From positions 19,217 through 83,216 of the forward strand of contig JACTNC010000035.1 in NCBI GenBank assembly GCA_014584295.1: DNA of 64,000 nucleotides. The letters run 5' to 3'. How positions within the stretch are numbered: position 1 is the stretch's first letter; every line of letters begins with the position of its first letter. The notes beneath the pieces are model-generated. The model was not told where the DNA came from. It did no database searches and saw nothing but the letters and a program-made list of their open reading frames with translations. The stretch is from Verrucomicrobiota bacterium (lineage in GTDB: Bacteria > Verrucomicrobiota > Verrucomicrobiia > Opitutales > Opitutaceae). Positions 54,764 through 63,505 of the stretch are shown one piece after another. Position numbers and translations under genes: made by a program.

Positions 54764-55102
54764 GTGTCCACCGATTACCACGCAAAATACTTTGCCCACG
54801 AGCTGACCAAGCGGTGCTCTGCCGACTCACTTGAGAAGCTGGCCGGGGCGGTAGCGGGTGCGCAGGTGGACCTGAATCCGCACCAGGTTGATGCGGCTCT
54901 CTTCGCGTTCAACTCACCCCTTTGTAAAGAGCCGGACGATCCGGAAGTTCTAAGCAAGAAGGCGGCCGCCAAAGCCTGGTGCGAGCGTGCAACTGCGTAC
55001 TCGACGGCAAACGGGGGCAAACCATGGCGATACGCGATCGTCCCGCATACCGCGGTCGCCGAGAACATGACCCTGTCCAACCTGGAGCTGCTCCATCGGT
55101 GA
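54764..55102 (+). pseudogene. Chimeric remnant: start of a SNF2-type helicase fused to the end of a restriction-type helicase
   Basis: 112 codons from GTG at 54764. Residues ~1-52 (STDYHAKYFAHELTKRC, QVDLNPHQVDAALFAFNSPL) match the start of SNF2-related DEAD/DEAH helicases found in defence islands, stopping just before the point where Walker A would come. Residues ~55-112 (VLSKKAAAKAWCERATAY, NGGKPWRYAIVPH, AENMTLSNLE) match the very end of type III Res-like helicase subunits. The join near 54918-54935 stays in frame. Family matches are from memory. Everything between, probably several genes, seems deleted. Unlikely to be functional. Confidence 0.7.
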
Positions 55103-55279
55103 GTGAATCCTCACGTCCGTGCATCGGAGCGACGCTGTTGAACTGATCTCACGACACCCGGGTGCCAAATTTGGCCCTTGGGAAATCCGCCCCGCGACCG
55201 ATTTGGCGGAAATGATGCGTCAGAGCGAAATCCGCCGCCGCGCTACAGACTAAACACATGGCAATTGAGGCAGTTCCGT

Positions 55280-55659
55280 GGAGGGGCGCGCTTCGTCGTG
55301 CCCGGATTGGGATGAAACCAGGGCAGACCAGAGATAGGGATCCGCAGATGGCGCGGATTTTCGCAGATTTGCGGTTTGGTGGGGTGAGGTTCAATCGGTG
55401 TCTGCCGTCATTTGTGGTCAATAGGTTTTGGATCGGAGCTTTGACCACAGAATGCACGGAGTGAGGAGGTTTGGATACTGTGTAATCTGTGCGTTCTGTG
55501 GTTAGCAGGGATCGATTCCTGAATCTGCGCCCATCAGCGAAATCTGCGGATGAGGTGGGTTTGGTGGGTTGGTGAAAGGTGATGCCGGGGGGAAATGTCC
55601 GGCGTCGTAATGCGGTGGGCGATCCCGGTCACGACGAAGCGTGACCCTCCAGGGGGGGG
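55280..55659. repeat. Interspersed repeat with REP-like ends, copy 2
   Basis: Left hairpin at 55280-55305 and right inverted hairpin at 55625-55650, followed by an A and a G-run to 55659. Interior nearly identical to copy 1 (same order of ATCCGCAGA, TTTGGTGGGGTGAGG, CTGTGTAATCTGTGCG and GAAATCTGCGGATGA blocks), in the same orientation. It differs in a few bases and in having one fewer TGCACGGAA unit. It occupies the first part of the 1166-base gap 55103-56268; 55103-55279 holds nothing else I recognise. Confidence 0.8.
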
Positions 55660-55749
55660 ATTGCGGATAGATTGGATTGGGGAGTGGTTTGGAATGCGTA
55701 CCGAGCATTGGCATCATTCCCGAGCTCAAGATTGACATCCTCCCCGAAC

Positions 55750-56091
55750 GGGAGGGGCACGCTTCGTCGTGCCCGGATTGGAGGGTAAACGAGGGCAAAC
55801 CAGAGATAGGGATCCGCAGAGGGCGCAGATTTTCGCAGATTTGCGGTTTGGTGGGGTGAGGTTCAATCGGCATCCATCGTTATCTGTGGCCAATGAGTTT
55901 TTGATCAGAGCATTGACCACAGAGTGCACGGAATGCACGGATTGATTTCTTGAATCGGCGTCTGTCAGTGAAGTCTGCGGATGAAATGGGTTTGGTGGGT
56001 TGGTGAGAGGTGATGCGTTGGTGAAAATGTCCGGCGTCGTAATGCGATGGGCGGTTCCGGTCACGACGAAGCGTGACCCTCCAGGGGGGGG
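55750..56091. repeat. Interspersed repeat with REP-like ends, copy 3
   Basis: Left hairpin at 55750-55776 (perfect GGGCACG/CGTGCCC arms around CTTCGT), right inverted hairpin at 56058-56084, then a G-run. It lies about 90 bases from copy 2 in the same direction. The interior is shorter: the CTGTGTAATCTGTGCG block is missing, while the flanking blocks remain. Confidence 0.78.
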
Positions 56092-56202
56092 CCTGGTGAT
56101 GCTGCATGCATTCAAGCGTCGATCCCTTGCCTCATTCTGCCAATCGTGTGTTGCCTGTGCGTTCTTGTGCGATTCGGTATCTCAAACTCCATTCCATCCC
56201 TA

Positions 56203-56232
56203 CCGGTCACGACGGAGCGTGCCCCTGCAGGG
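56203..56232. repeat. Single REP-like hairpin upstream of the BNR gene
   Basis: A lone copy of the right-end hairpin, GGTCACG-ACGGAG-CGTGCCC, 37 bases before the start codon of the next gene. One arm pair is imperfect (T/C difference). It has no partner at its left, so it is a solo element, possibly left by deletion. Confidence 0.6.
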
Positions 56233-56268
56233 TGGTGTTTGTTGTGGGTAACTGGTGTCTTCCCTCTC

Positions 56269-58152
56269 ATGAAACGATTTCTCGCTCTGGTGGTCTTCGC
56301 TCTTGTGGGTCTGCTGCTCGCGCAGGGAGCCGAGGATCTGGCAGTTGTCGCGAAGGATTTCCGGCATCTCTCCAATGGGCACATCATTCCAAGCGAGGGC
56401 TACGCCGACCAGCCATACCTGGTGCGTACGGATGACGGTGCCTGGTTGTGCGTGATCACCACGGGACAGGGCAGTGAAGGCGCGCCGGGTCAGCATGTTG
56501 TTTCGATGCGCAGCACCGATCACGGGAGGACCTGGGAACCTGCCGTCAATATCGAGCCGGCCGATGGCCCGGAGGCGAGTTATGCGGTGCTGCTGAAGAC
56601 TCCCTACGGTCGCGTGTACGCCTTCTACAACTTCAACACGGAGCGCCTGCGCGAGGTGAAGGCCGAGACCGGCGAGGTTTTCAAACGCGTGGACTCCCTC
56701 GGTGATTATGTCTTCAAGTATTCCGATGACCATGGTCGTACCTGGTCGCGGCAGCATCAGAAGGTGCCTGTTCGCGAATTCGCGTGTGATCGCAACAATG
56801 TCTACCGGGGCAGGGTCCGCTTCTTCTGGAACGTCGGCCGGCCGCTTGTGCTGAAGGGCGCGGTTTATGTGCCGCTGCACAAGGTGGGTGCGATGGGTGC
56901 AGGTTTTTTTGCGCAGTCCGAGGGCGTATTCCTGCGCAGCACGAACATCCTGACAGAGCGCGATCCGGCTAAGATCGTTTTCGAAACCCTGCCTGACGGC
57001 GACATCGGATTGCGCGCCCCGCCAGGCGGGGGACGGATTGCCGAGGAGCAGAGTCTGGTGGCCCTCAGCGATGGATCGATGTTTTCCGTATATCGCACCG
57101 TGGATGGGTGGCCGGCGTGTGCGTACAGCCGCAACGACGGACACACGTGGACGACTCCGGAATATCTGACCTACACCGCGGGGGGGCGCCGTGTGAAACA
57201 CCCGCGCGCCGCGAACTTCGTGTGGCGGTGTACGAACGGGCAGTTTCTCTACTGGTTCCACAACCACGGCGGCTCATTTGTAGCCCGGATGAGCGCGGCC
57301 AACAATCCTGCCGCCAGCCCCTATCACGATCGCAATCCGGCGTGGGTGCTCGCAGGCCGGGAACGCGATACCCCGGCAGGCATGGTGCTGGAGTGGTCGC
57401 AGCCGGAGATGCTTCTCTATGACGACGATCCCTTCATCCGCATGAGCTACCCGGATCTTGTCGAAGAAGACGGTCGATTCTTCGTGACGGAAACGCAGAA
57501 ACATATTGCGCGTGTGCATGAGATCCCGGCCGGATTTCTGGAGCGCTTGTTCGGGCAGTTCGAGGCGGAGACAGTTTCGCGCGAGGGGCTGCTCGTCTGT
57601 GAGGAAAGCGGTCGCATCCCACGGGAGATTCCCTGGCCCGAGCTCCCGGCTTTTCTGGTTCGTTCAGAAACGCGAGCCGACTACGGCGGGGAGGACCAGC
57701 GTGCGGGATTCAGCCTCGATTTCTGGTTCACGCTTCCTGATCTCGCAACCGGGCAGGTTCTCCTCGACAGCCGTGATGCCTATGGTCGCGGCCTTTGGGT
57801 CGAGACGACCTCACGAAGAACCGTGCGTTTGACCATGAATGATGGACGCAGCGAATCGAGCTGGGATTGCGACGCGGCCGCGCTCAGGCCTGGGCAACGC
57901 CAGCACATGGCCATCATCGTCGATGGCGGCCCGAAGATCATTTCCTTTGTCGTTGACGGAGCGTTCTCAGATGGCGGCGAGGAGCGACAGTTTGGTTGGG
58001 GACGTTTCAGCCCGAACCTGCGGGCTCCGAATGGTGCCCGGCGCATGAAGGTCAATCCTGCGATCGACATCCTCCGGCTTTACGGCCGCGCCATCATGAC
58101 AAGCGAGGCCGTCGGCAATTTCCGCGCCGGTCGCTCAGGGAATAGAAAGTGA
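56269..58152 (+). CDS. Secreted BNR/sialidase-like protein with C-terminal laminin-G-like domain
   Basis: 627 residues from the ATG at 56269 with a signal peptide (FLALVVFALVGLLLAQG). Asp boxes: STDHGRTW, SDDHGRTW and SRNDGHTW, within a propeller of sialidase type (start FRHLSNGHIIPSEGYADQPYLV). The C-terminal ~170 residues (FSLDFWFTLPDLATGQVLLDS, LRPGQRQHMAIIVDGGPKI) form a concanavalin/laminin-G-like domain that may bind glycans. A true sialidase Arg triad could not be confirmed. It is flanked on both sides by the repeats. Confidence 0.75.
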   Translation: MKRFLALVVFALVGLLLAQGAEDLAVVAKDFRHLSNGHIIPSEGYADQPYLVRTDDGAWLCVITTGQGSEGAPGQHVVSMRSTDHGRTWEPAVNIEPADGPEASYAVLLKTPYGRVYAFYNFNTERLREVKAETGEVFKRVDSLGDYVFKYSDDHGRTWSRQHQKVPVREFACDRNNVYRGRVRFFWNVGRPLVLKGAVYVPLHKVGAMGAGFFAQSEGVFLRSTNILTERDPAKIVFETLPDGDIGLRAPPGGGRIAEEQSLVALSDGSMFSVYRTVDGWPACAYSRNDGHTWTTPEYLTYTAGGRRVKHPRAANFVWRCTNGQFLYWFHNHGGSFVARMSAANNPAASPYHDRNPAWVLAGRERDTPAGMVLEWSQPEMLLYDDDPFIRMSYPDLVEEDGRFFVTETQKHIARVHEIPAGFLERLFGQFEAETVSREGLLVCEESGRIPREIPWPELPAFLVRSETRADYGGEDQRAGFSLDFWFTLPDLATGQVLLDSRDAYGRGLWVETTSRRTVRLTMNDGRSESSWDCDAAALRPGQRQHMAIIVDGGPKIISFVVDGAFSDGGEERQFGWGRFSPNLRAPNGARRMKVNPAIDILRLYGRAIMTSEAVGNFRAGRSGNRK

Positions 58153-58163
58153 GTTTCGGAAAT

Positions 58164-58518
58164 GGAATCCGCAGAGGGCGCAGATTTTCGCAGATTTGCG
58201 GTTTGGTGGGGTGAGGTTCAACCGGCATCCATCGTTATCTGTGGCAATGAGTTTTTGATCAGAGCATTGACCACAGAGTGCACGGAATGCACGGAATGCA
58301 CGGAGTGAGGAGGTTTGGATTCTGTGTAATCTGTGCGATCTGTGGTTAACATGGATCGATTTCTTGAATCTGCGTCTGTCAGTGAAATCTGCGGATGAAA
58401 TGGGTTTGATGGGTTGGTGAGAGGTGATGCCGGCGAGAAATGTCCGGCGTCGTAATGCGGTGGGCGATCCCGGTCACGACGAAGCGTGCCCAGGGGGAGC
58501 GTGGCTTCAGGGGGGGAT
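58164..58518. repeat. Interspersed repeat, copy 4, lacking its left hairpin
   Basis: Begins with the GGAATCCGCAGAGGGCG block 12 bases after the preceding stop codon; the left hairpin is absent. Right hairpin at 58470-58490 is altered (GGTCACG/CGTGCCC, then a second broken end). It has three TGCACGGAA-type units, the most of any copy. It fills the 409-base gap 58153-58561. Confidence 0.75.
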
Positions 58519-58561
58519 TGGAATGATCAAGTCCTTTGGCCGATAGACAATTGCGGGTGGG

Positions 58562-60310
58562 CTATTGCGGGGGTGACGGGCAGGCGGAGGGAGGGTCGGC
58601 GAGTGTGTAGATGGTGACGGGTTGGGTCTTGCCCTTGACGTTTACCCGGCCGAGTTCGCGCACGGGCGGGGGGTGGGGGATCGCGTGCAAGGTGGATTCG
58701 CTGAAGATGATGGGGGTGGCGTATTGCGGATCGCGGGTGAGTGCCTCCAGGCGCGCGGCCAGGTTCACGCCGTCTCCGATCACGGTGTAATTGAGGCGTG
58801 TCTTCGATCCCATGTTTCCCGCAATCACACGCGCGGTGTTGATGCCGATGCCGAACGCCAGCGTCGTGGAGCCCTCGGATGCGAGGTCGTGATTCAATTT
58901 CTCGAGTTCACGAGCCATTTCACAGGCGGTCTCCAGTGCCTGCTGAGCTGCATGGCTCGATGGCATGGGTGCACCGAAGAGGGCCATGATTGCATCGCCG
59001 ATGTACTTGTCGATCACGCCGCCATTGCGTTCGACAATCACACTCATGCGATCGAGGTAGCGATTCAGGAGGGCAAGCAGATCCGTCGGGGAGAGGCCCT
59101 CGCTCAGGCCGGTGAAGTTGCGGAGATCGCAGAACAGGATGGTCACCTCGCGCTCCTCGCCGCCGAGGGTGAGATCGGACTTCAGGAGTTGGGTGGCGAT
59201 CTCCGGTGAGACCACCTTGCCGAGCAGGCTGCGCACGCGATCACGTTCGGCCAGACCGTCGGTCATGTGATTGAATGCGGAGGCCAATGCGCCGAATTCG
59301 TCGACGCGGTCGAGTTGTATCTGCGCGGTGTAGTCGCCCGCGGCCACGTGCCGGGTGTGCGCGGCAAGCGCCTGCAGGGGTTGACTGACGCTTCGGGCGA
59401 GGAGAAGGGATGCAAGCGATGCTGCAATGAGTGCTCCCACGGAAATCAGCATGACGACTCGCTGAAGCGCGCGGGCGGGCTCGAGTTCGGCATTGAGCGA
59501 ACGCTGCAACGCGAGGCGCGCGGGCAGACCGTTGAGCAGCGGGAGGGGCGCATATCGGGTGACATAGGGCTCACCGCCAAGTGCTACGATGGTGCCGTTC
59601 TTGCGGGCCTCCGGGTTTGACTCCGGCTCCCGTGCAACCGCAACCGCGTCCTCCTTGCCGAGGGTGCTTGAGAGCACGCGAGGGCTGCCTTCTCCGGGAT
59701 TCGAACCGAAGGTCACATCGAGGCGCGTGAGGTCCCGTATCGCTTGTGCAAACGCCGCGTCGATGGGATAGGCGATCCCGAACCAGGCGGCGACATCGGG
59801 CTTGGGTGCATAGAGGGGAACGACGACCAGTACATGCAGTTGATCCGCAAGGTAGGCAAAGCCGCTGGCCGTCTCGGTTTCGCTGTCAGAGGCCTTTTCG
59901 ATGAGAGCCTGAAACGGCTGGGCCTGTGCGACGCCGAGCAGGTCGTTGGTCGATCCGAGAAGTGCACCCTCCGGAGAAAACAGGCCTATGGTCCGCGCCT
60001 TTACGCGCTCGGTATAGCTCAGCAGGATCGAGCGCAGGGTTTGTGGATCGGGGTTGCGGATCAGGAGCGACTTGATGGCGGAGTCGCCGCTCATCAGAGC
60101 CGCGCTCCCCATGAGAAACTCAATGCGTTCGTCGAGGGCATTCTCGAACAGCCGCGCGCCGGTGCGAAGATTCTCCTCGATGTGCGCGACTGCGTTGCTG
60201 TGATTGGCCGTGGAAATCGCCGTGAAGACGGCCAACTGCACGAGTGCCATCAGGCCGACCAGAAGGAGCAGCAGGCGGCGACTGAAACGACGAAAGCGAA
60301 ACCAGGCCAT
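58562..60310 (-). CDS. Membrane-bound class III adenylate/guanylate cyclase
   Basis: 582 residues from the ATG at 60310; an upstream in-frame GTG at 60364 adds 18. A transmembrane helix (LLLLLVGLMALVQLAVFTAIS), an extracytoplasmic cache-like sensor (~30-265), a second helix (LISVGALIAASLASLLLARS), a HAMP domain (VSQPLQALAAHTRHVAAGDY) and the cyclase domain follow. Metal ligands are in FCDLRNFTGL and YIGDAIMALFG, and the purine-side part is NYTVIGDGVNLAARLE. It makes cAMP (or cGMP) in response to a signal outside the inner membrane. Its relation to the two genes upstream may be functional. Confidence 0.9.
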   Translation of the reverse strand: MAWFRFRRFSRRLLLLLVGLMALVQLAVFTAISTANHSNAVAHIEENLRTGARLFENALDERIEFLMGSAALMSGDSAIKSLLIRNPDPQTLRSILLSYTERVKARTIGLFSPEGALLGSTNDLLGVAQAQPFQALIEKASDSETETASGFAYLADQLHVLVVVPLYAPKPDVAAWFGIAYPIDAAFAQAIRDLTRLDVTFGSNPGEGSPRVLSSTLGKEDAVAVAREPESNPEARKNGTIVALGGEPYVTRYAPLPLLNGLPARLALQRSLNAELEPARALQRVVMLISVGALIAASLASLLLARSVSQPLQALAAHTRHVAAGDYTAQIQLDRVDEFGALASAFNHMTDGLAERDRVRSLLGKVVSPEIATQLLKSDLTLGGEEREVTILFCDLRNFTGLSEGLSPTDLLALLNRYLDRMSVIVERNGGVIDKYIGDAIMALFGAPMPSSHAAQQALETACEMARELEKLNHDLASEGSTTLAFGIGINTARVIAGNMGSKTRLNYTVIGDGVNLAARLEALTRDPQYATPIIFSESTLHAIPHPPPVRELGRVNVKGKTQPVTIYTLADPPSACPSPPQ

Positions 60311-60430
60311 GAGGTTCAGGCGGAGTTTTCTCAAGCCGCCTGCCAACAGAATGGCGCGGCGCACCGCCTGTCGAAGGTGCGATTTCGGTCTGTGGGCTCC
60401 GCGTGGATTTTCGGTCTTCCCGTCACAGCG

Positions 60431-61085
60431 TCAGGGATAGCCGCCGGACTTTGAATCGGAATGCCTTCGTATGCGGCGATCGGGTTTCAGCGAAATCGTG
60501 AAGGCGCGGGTGGCGGCATCGCCCTCCTTGAGGACAATTTCCTCTGAAACGGGCTTCGAGAGCCGTGGGTGCAGGAGTTCCGCCCGGTAGCGTCCCGGCG
60601 GGGCGGATACGGTTGCCGTGCCCTCCGCCGAAGTTCCAGTCGTGGATGTTACAGCCCAGAGTGACTGTTCCCGAGACGTCGAAAACCAGGGATTCACTCC
60701 GGCCTGGATCGTAGAGTGGCAACTCGAACTTCTTCGCCTTCGAAAGGGAATACACGTGATGCTGGACCGAGTCGCGATTCGGAAATTCCACGTGCGTCCC
60801 TGCCTGCACCACGGTGACATAGGGAATGAATTCCTCCTTCTGTTGCACGACTTCAGCGTGGGCTCGGGAGTCTGCAGGAGCCGAGGGCGCGTTTGAGTCG
60901 AGCGGAATGAGGGCGAAAGCGGCATCGGCCACCGCTTCTCCCTTTGCAGTCCGTACCGTGATACTCAACGGCACATCACCGCGCAGGTTGCCGCAGGTTG
61001 TGCCCATGCCGAGGGCAAAGGCGACGCTGGCGAGGGTTGTTGGGATTCGAAGGAAGCGCATCGACCGGAAATCGATTAGAGGCAT
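60431..61085 (-). pseudogene. Frameshifted methylamine-utilisation-type (cupredoxin-like) protein gene
   Basis: The first part reads from the ATG at 61085 (overlapping the previous stop as TGATG): signal segment (RFLRIPTTLASVAFALGM), VADAAFALIPLD, GTHVEFPNRDSVQHHVYS, KKFELPLYDPGRSESLVFD and VTLGCNIHDWN. The remainder of the family sequence is missing, and the end (EGTATVSAPPGRYRAELLHP, IVLKEGDAATRAFTISLKP) continues in another frame. Family members keep M-AYV...TPYFA...D after HDW. So ~25 residues, including the Met copper ligand, and the frame are lost near 60630-60660. Probably inactive unless the read has an error. Confidence 0.75.
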
Positions 61086-62008
61086 CAGAAGTGCCAGGAT
61101 GCCGAGAGGCCCCAGGATCGCGACGGATAACGCGCACCGAGGTGGTTGACGACGTACAGGTCCGACAGACGAAGCTCTACCGTGAGTTCGTTTGACGGAC
61201 GATAGGCGAGGGCGGCCGACCAGAGGTTGGTGCGGGCTTCGTTCCTGTAGGATACCCAGCCGGGACCGTAGAGTTCGGTGACTTCGCGATCGAGCGATTG
61301 ATAATATGCGGTGGCGCGTGGATTGAGAGCATCGGCGAGCGCGGCGGCCCAGACTCCCGGGCTCGCATTGACGACAAGGTCGCCGTCCTGCCAGCCGGCC
61401 GAGGCCGAGAGCGACCATTGCTCGGCGAAGTCCCAGGTCACATCAACCCCGCTTACGAATTGCGTGGTGTCGAATGTGCGTCCCTTGGCAGCATGATCCG
61501 ACCAGCGCGCGAAGACGCTCGTCCGCACCTCAGAGGTGATGCGCTTGGCGGCACGCAGGCTGACCTCCGTGGTAAAGCCGCGTGCGGAGCCGAGGCGTGT
61601 CGCCTGATAGATAAGGCCGATCTCACCCTGGAGAACCGGGGCGAAGGGCCCGATGCCGAATTTCCACTGGGCAATGGCACGTCCGCCGAGCGATGAGCGA
61701 TTGTTGCGATCGAAACTCGGTTCAAGGAAGGTTCCGGCCTCTGCGGAAAGGCCGAGCGTCGTTTCTCTGCTGACCTGCCGACGCGTGCTCCCCGTGAGCA
61801 TGAAGTCCCATGTGGTGGCGTCCTTGCGAGTGGCTTCGTTGAACGTGCGGCTGATGTTTTCGGTACGCGCAACGGCGGAGCTTGCGATCACCGCGATGGA
61901 ATCGAGCCACGACACCGGCCGTGCGGAAGGACGACCCTGCGCCGGAAGCAGCGCGGGAAGGAGCGGGAGCAGAAGCGCGAGGAGGGGCGATCGACGCAGG
62001 ACAGTCAT
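61085..62008 (-). CDS. Predicted outer-membrane beta-barrel protein
   Basis: 307 residues from the ATG at 62008 with a signal peptide (RRSPLLALLLPLLPALLPAQG). The mature part is made of alternating hydrophobic/hydrophilic strands (WDFMLTGSTRRQV, TTLGLSAEAGTF, WSLSASAGWQDGDLV, SWGLSASWHF), ending in Phe, as outer-membrane barrels do. I recognise no exact family. It overlaps the cupredoxin-like gene downstream by one base, so both are one transcript, perhaps with the cyclase. Confidence 0.7.
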   Translation of the reverse strand: MTVLRRSPLLALLLPLLPALLPAQGRPSARPVSWLDSIAVIASSAVARTENISRTFNEATRKDATTWDFMLTGSTRRQVSRETTLGLSAEAGTFLEPSFDRNNRSSLGGRAIAQWKFGIGPFAPVLQGEIGLIYQATRLGSARGFTTEVSLRAAKRITSEVRTSVFARWSDHAAKGRTFDTTQFVSGVDVTWDFAEQWSLSASAGWQDGDLVVNASPGVWAAALADALNPRATAYYQSLDREVTELYGPGWVSYRNEARTNLWSAALAYRPSNELTVELRLSDLYVVNHLGARYPSRSWGLSASWHF

Positions 62009-62189
62009 GTGGCGAAAGCGCGCCAAAGGATGTTGCAGAACGAGGCGACCGGTCGAGCGGAAAGGAAAGTGGCGGGACGTCAGATCACGTTTCCACCAAA
62101 GATGTCCCGGATGCGGAGCGGATTGAAGGCATCCGGGGGGAGGGCAGAGGTCAGAGGTCGGAGGTCAGAAGTTAGTATTGTGTCGAAAT

Positions 62190-62608
62190 GCATGGAGTGA
62201 GAGGGATTGGATTCTGTGCAGTCGGTGCTCTCTTGGATTGCCTTCTTGAATCTGCGTCCATCAACGAAATCTGCGGATGATGTGGATGTGGGGTGGTTTA
62301 ATCGGCGGAGGAGAGAATCATCTCTTCCCCGAACGGGAGGGGCACGCTTCGTCGTGCCCGGATTGGGATCGGGAGGGTGGCGGGAGATCCCAGGTCCTCG
62401 TTTTGATTTCAGCAAAGCGGCAAATTGTTGGGGCGTGCGATTCAAGGGGTAGAATTCCGCTGCTCTCAAACCGGTCACGACGAAGCGTGACCCTCCAAGG
62501 GGGGATTGCGGATGAAAAGAGGTGGGTTGATGAAAGATGATGCCAATGGGAAATGTCCGGCGTGGGTATGCGGTGGGCGGTCCTGGTCACAACGAAGCGT
62601 GACCCTGG
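62190..62608. repeat. Rearranged interspersed repeat, copy 5
   Basis: Blocks of the repeat occur in another order: the inner TGAATCTGCG...GAAATCTGCGGATGA part first (62248-62280), then a left hairpin (62335-62361), then a right inverted hairpin (62471-62497), then a degraded one (62583-62606, GGTCACA/CGTGACC). A GGTCAGAGGTCGGAGGTCAG run lies just before it, at 62148-62168. The gap 62009-62649 contains no gene. Confidence 0.7.
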
Positions 62609-62649
62609 TGGCGATTGTTTTGGACGGGCTGTGATGCCCGATGGGCTTC

Positions 62650-63498
62650 TCAGGATTCTTTGCCCAGTCGATAGGTGATGGACCAGGTTTCGGTCTTGCC
62701 GTGAGGAATGTGGAGTGCGCGGTAGGGCTCGATGGAGAAGGTGGCGTCGTTTGCCCAGATGACGGTTTCGCTCGGGGAAAAATCCGTCGACACCTCAATG
62801 TGGTCCAGGGCGGGATGGCTGAGTCTCGCCACGAGACGCTGGCCGGCGGGCAAATGAAGCAGGTCCATGTGTCCGTCTCGCTCGTGTTCGAAGCGCCGTT
62901 TGAAGCGGAGTTCGCGTCCGGTGAGCGTGTAGCCGGGATTTTCCTGAAGTGTCGTGCCTTCAGGGAGCCGGACATCGATCAGGCGATCGGTCAGCGCAAA
63001 AAACGGGTGCGCAAACCACTGCAGCGCGAGCGGGGAGTCTGAGAGATTGGTGAGCTGCGAGGTCGAGGTCAGCGTTCGATCGACGAGTTGCACCGTGCGC
63101 ACGAGATCGTAGTGAAAACCCACGGCAGAGTGAACAGTGTGGAAATCCATCCTGCCCGAGTGGTGCGTCACCGACCACGTGCAGGGAGAGACGAGTTCAA
63201 TTTCTCCGGTGGCGTTCCTCGCAAGTTCCCCGATGCCCAGCGCGACGCCGCGATCGCCCTTCCAGGTCAGCGGCTGACCGCTGCGGGAGTGGTGGCGAAA
63301 GGATTCCGGAAGTCCCTGTCCGTTGAACGTCGTGGGTGTTGCGGATGGCCACTGCGGGCCCGTGAACAAGGGACCTGCCCGGCGACTGCGTACCTGCCAG
63401 ATGTAGCCGCCATGGCAATAGCGCGTTCCGAGGCGCTCGCGATCGGTGGCGGGATTGAGAAGGTCGACGACCAGTTGGTCGTTCTCGATCGAGAACAT
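62650..63498 (-). CDS. Aldose 1-epimerase-like protein
   Basis: 282 residues, no signal peptide. The sequence is a beta-sandwich of galactose-mutarotase type: CHGGYIWQVRSRRAGPLFTGPQW at the start (key pattern), FHTVHSAVGFHYDLVRTVQLVD, SQLTNLSDSPLALQWFAHPFFAL (a His at the active-site position) and TVIWANDATFSIEPY. Such proteins interconvert sugar anomers or bind sugars. It is 7 bases after the upstream gene at 63506 and belongs to the same operon. Confidence 0.65.
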   Translation of the reverse strand: MFSIENDQLVVDLLNPATDRERLGTRYCHGGYIWQVRSRRAGPLFTGPQWPSATPTTFNGQGLPESFRHHSRSGQPLTWKGDRGVALGIGELARNATGEIELVSPCTWSVTHHSGRMDFHTVHSAVGFHYDLVRTVQLVDRTLTSTSQLTNLSDSPLALQWFAHPFFALTDRLIDVRLPEGTTLQENPGYTLTGRELRFKRRFEHERDGHMDLLHLPAGQRLVARLSHPALDHIEVSTDFSPSETVIWANDATFSIEPYRALHIPHGKTETWSITYRLGKES

Positions 63499-63505
63499 GC
63501 GCGGG

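Noticed and set aside
55260..56100. Closely spaced similar sequences that might suggest a CRISPR array
   Set aside because: There are only two long (~340-380 bp) copies here, with inverted hairpin ends, no 25-40-bp repeat/spacer periodicity, and no cas genes.
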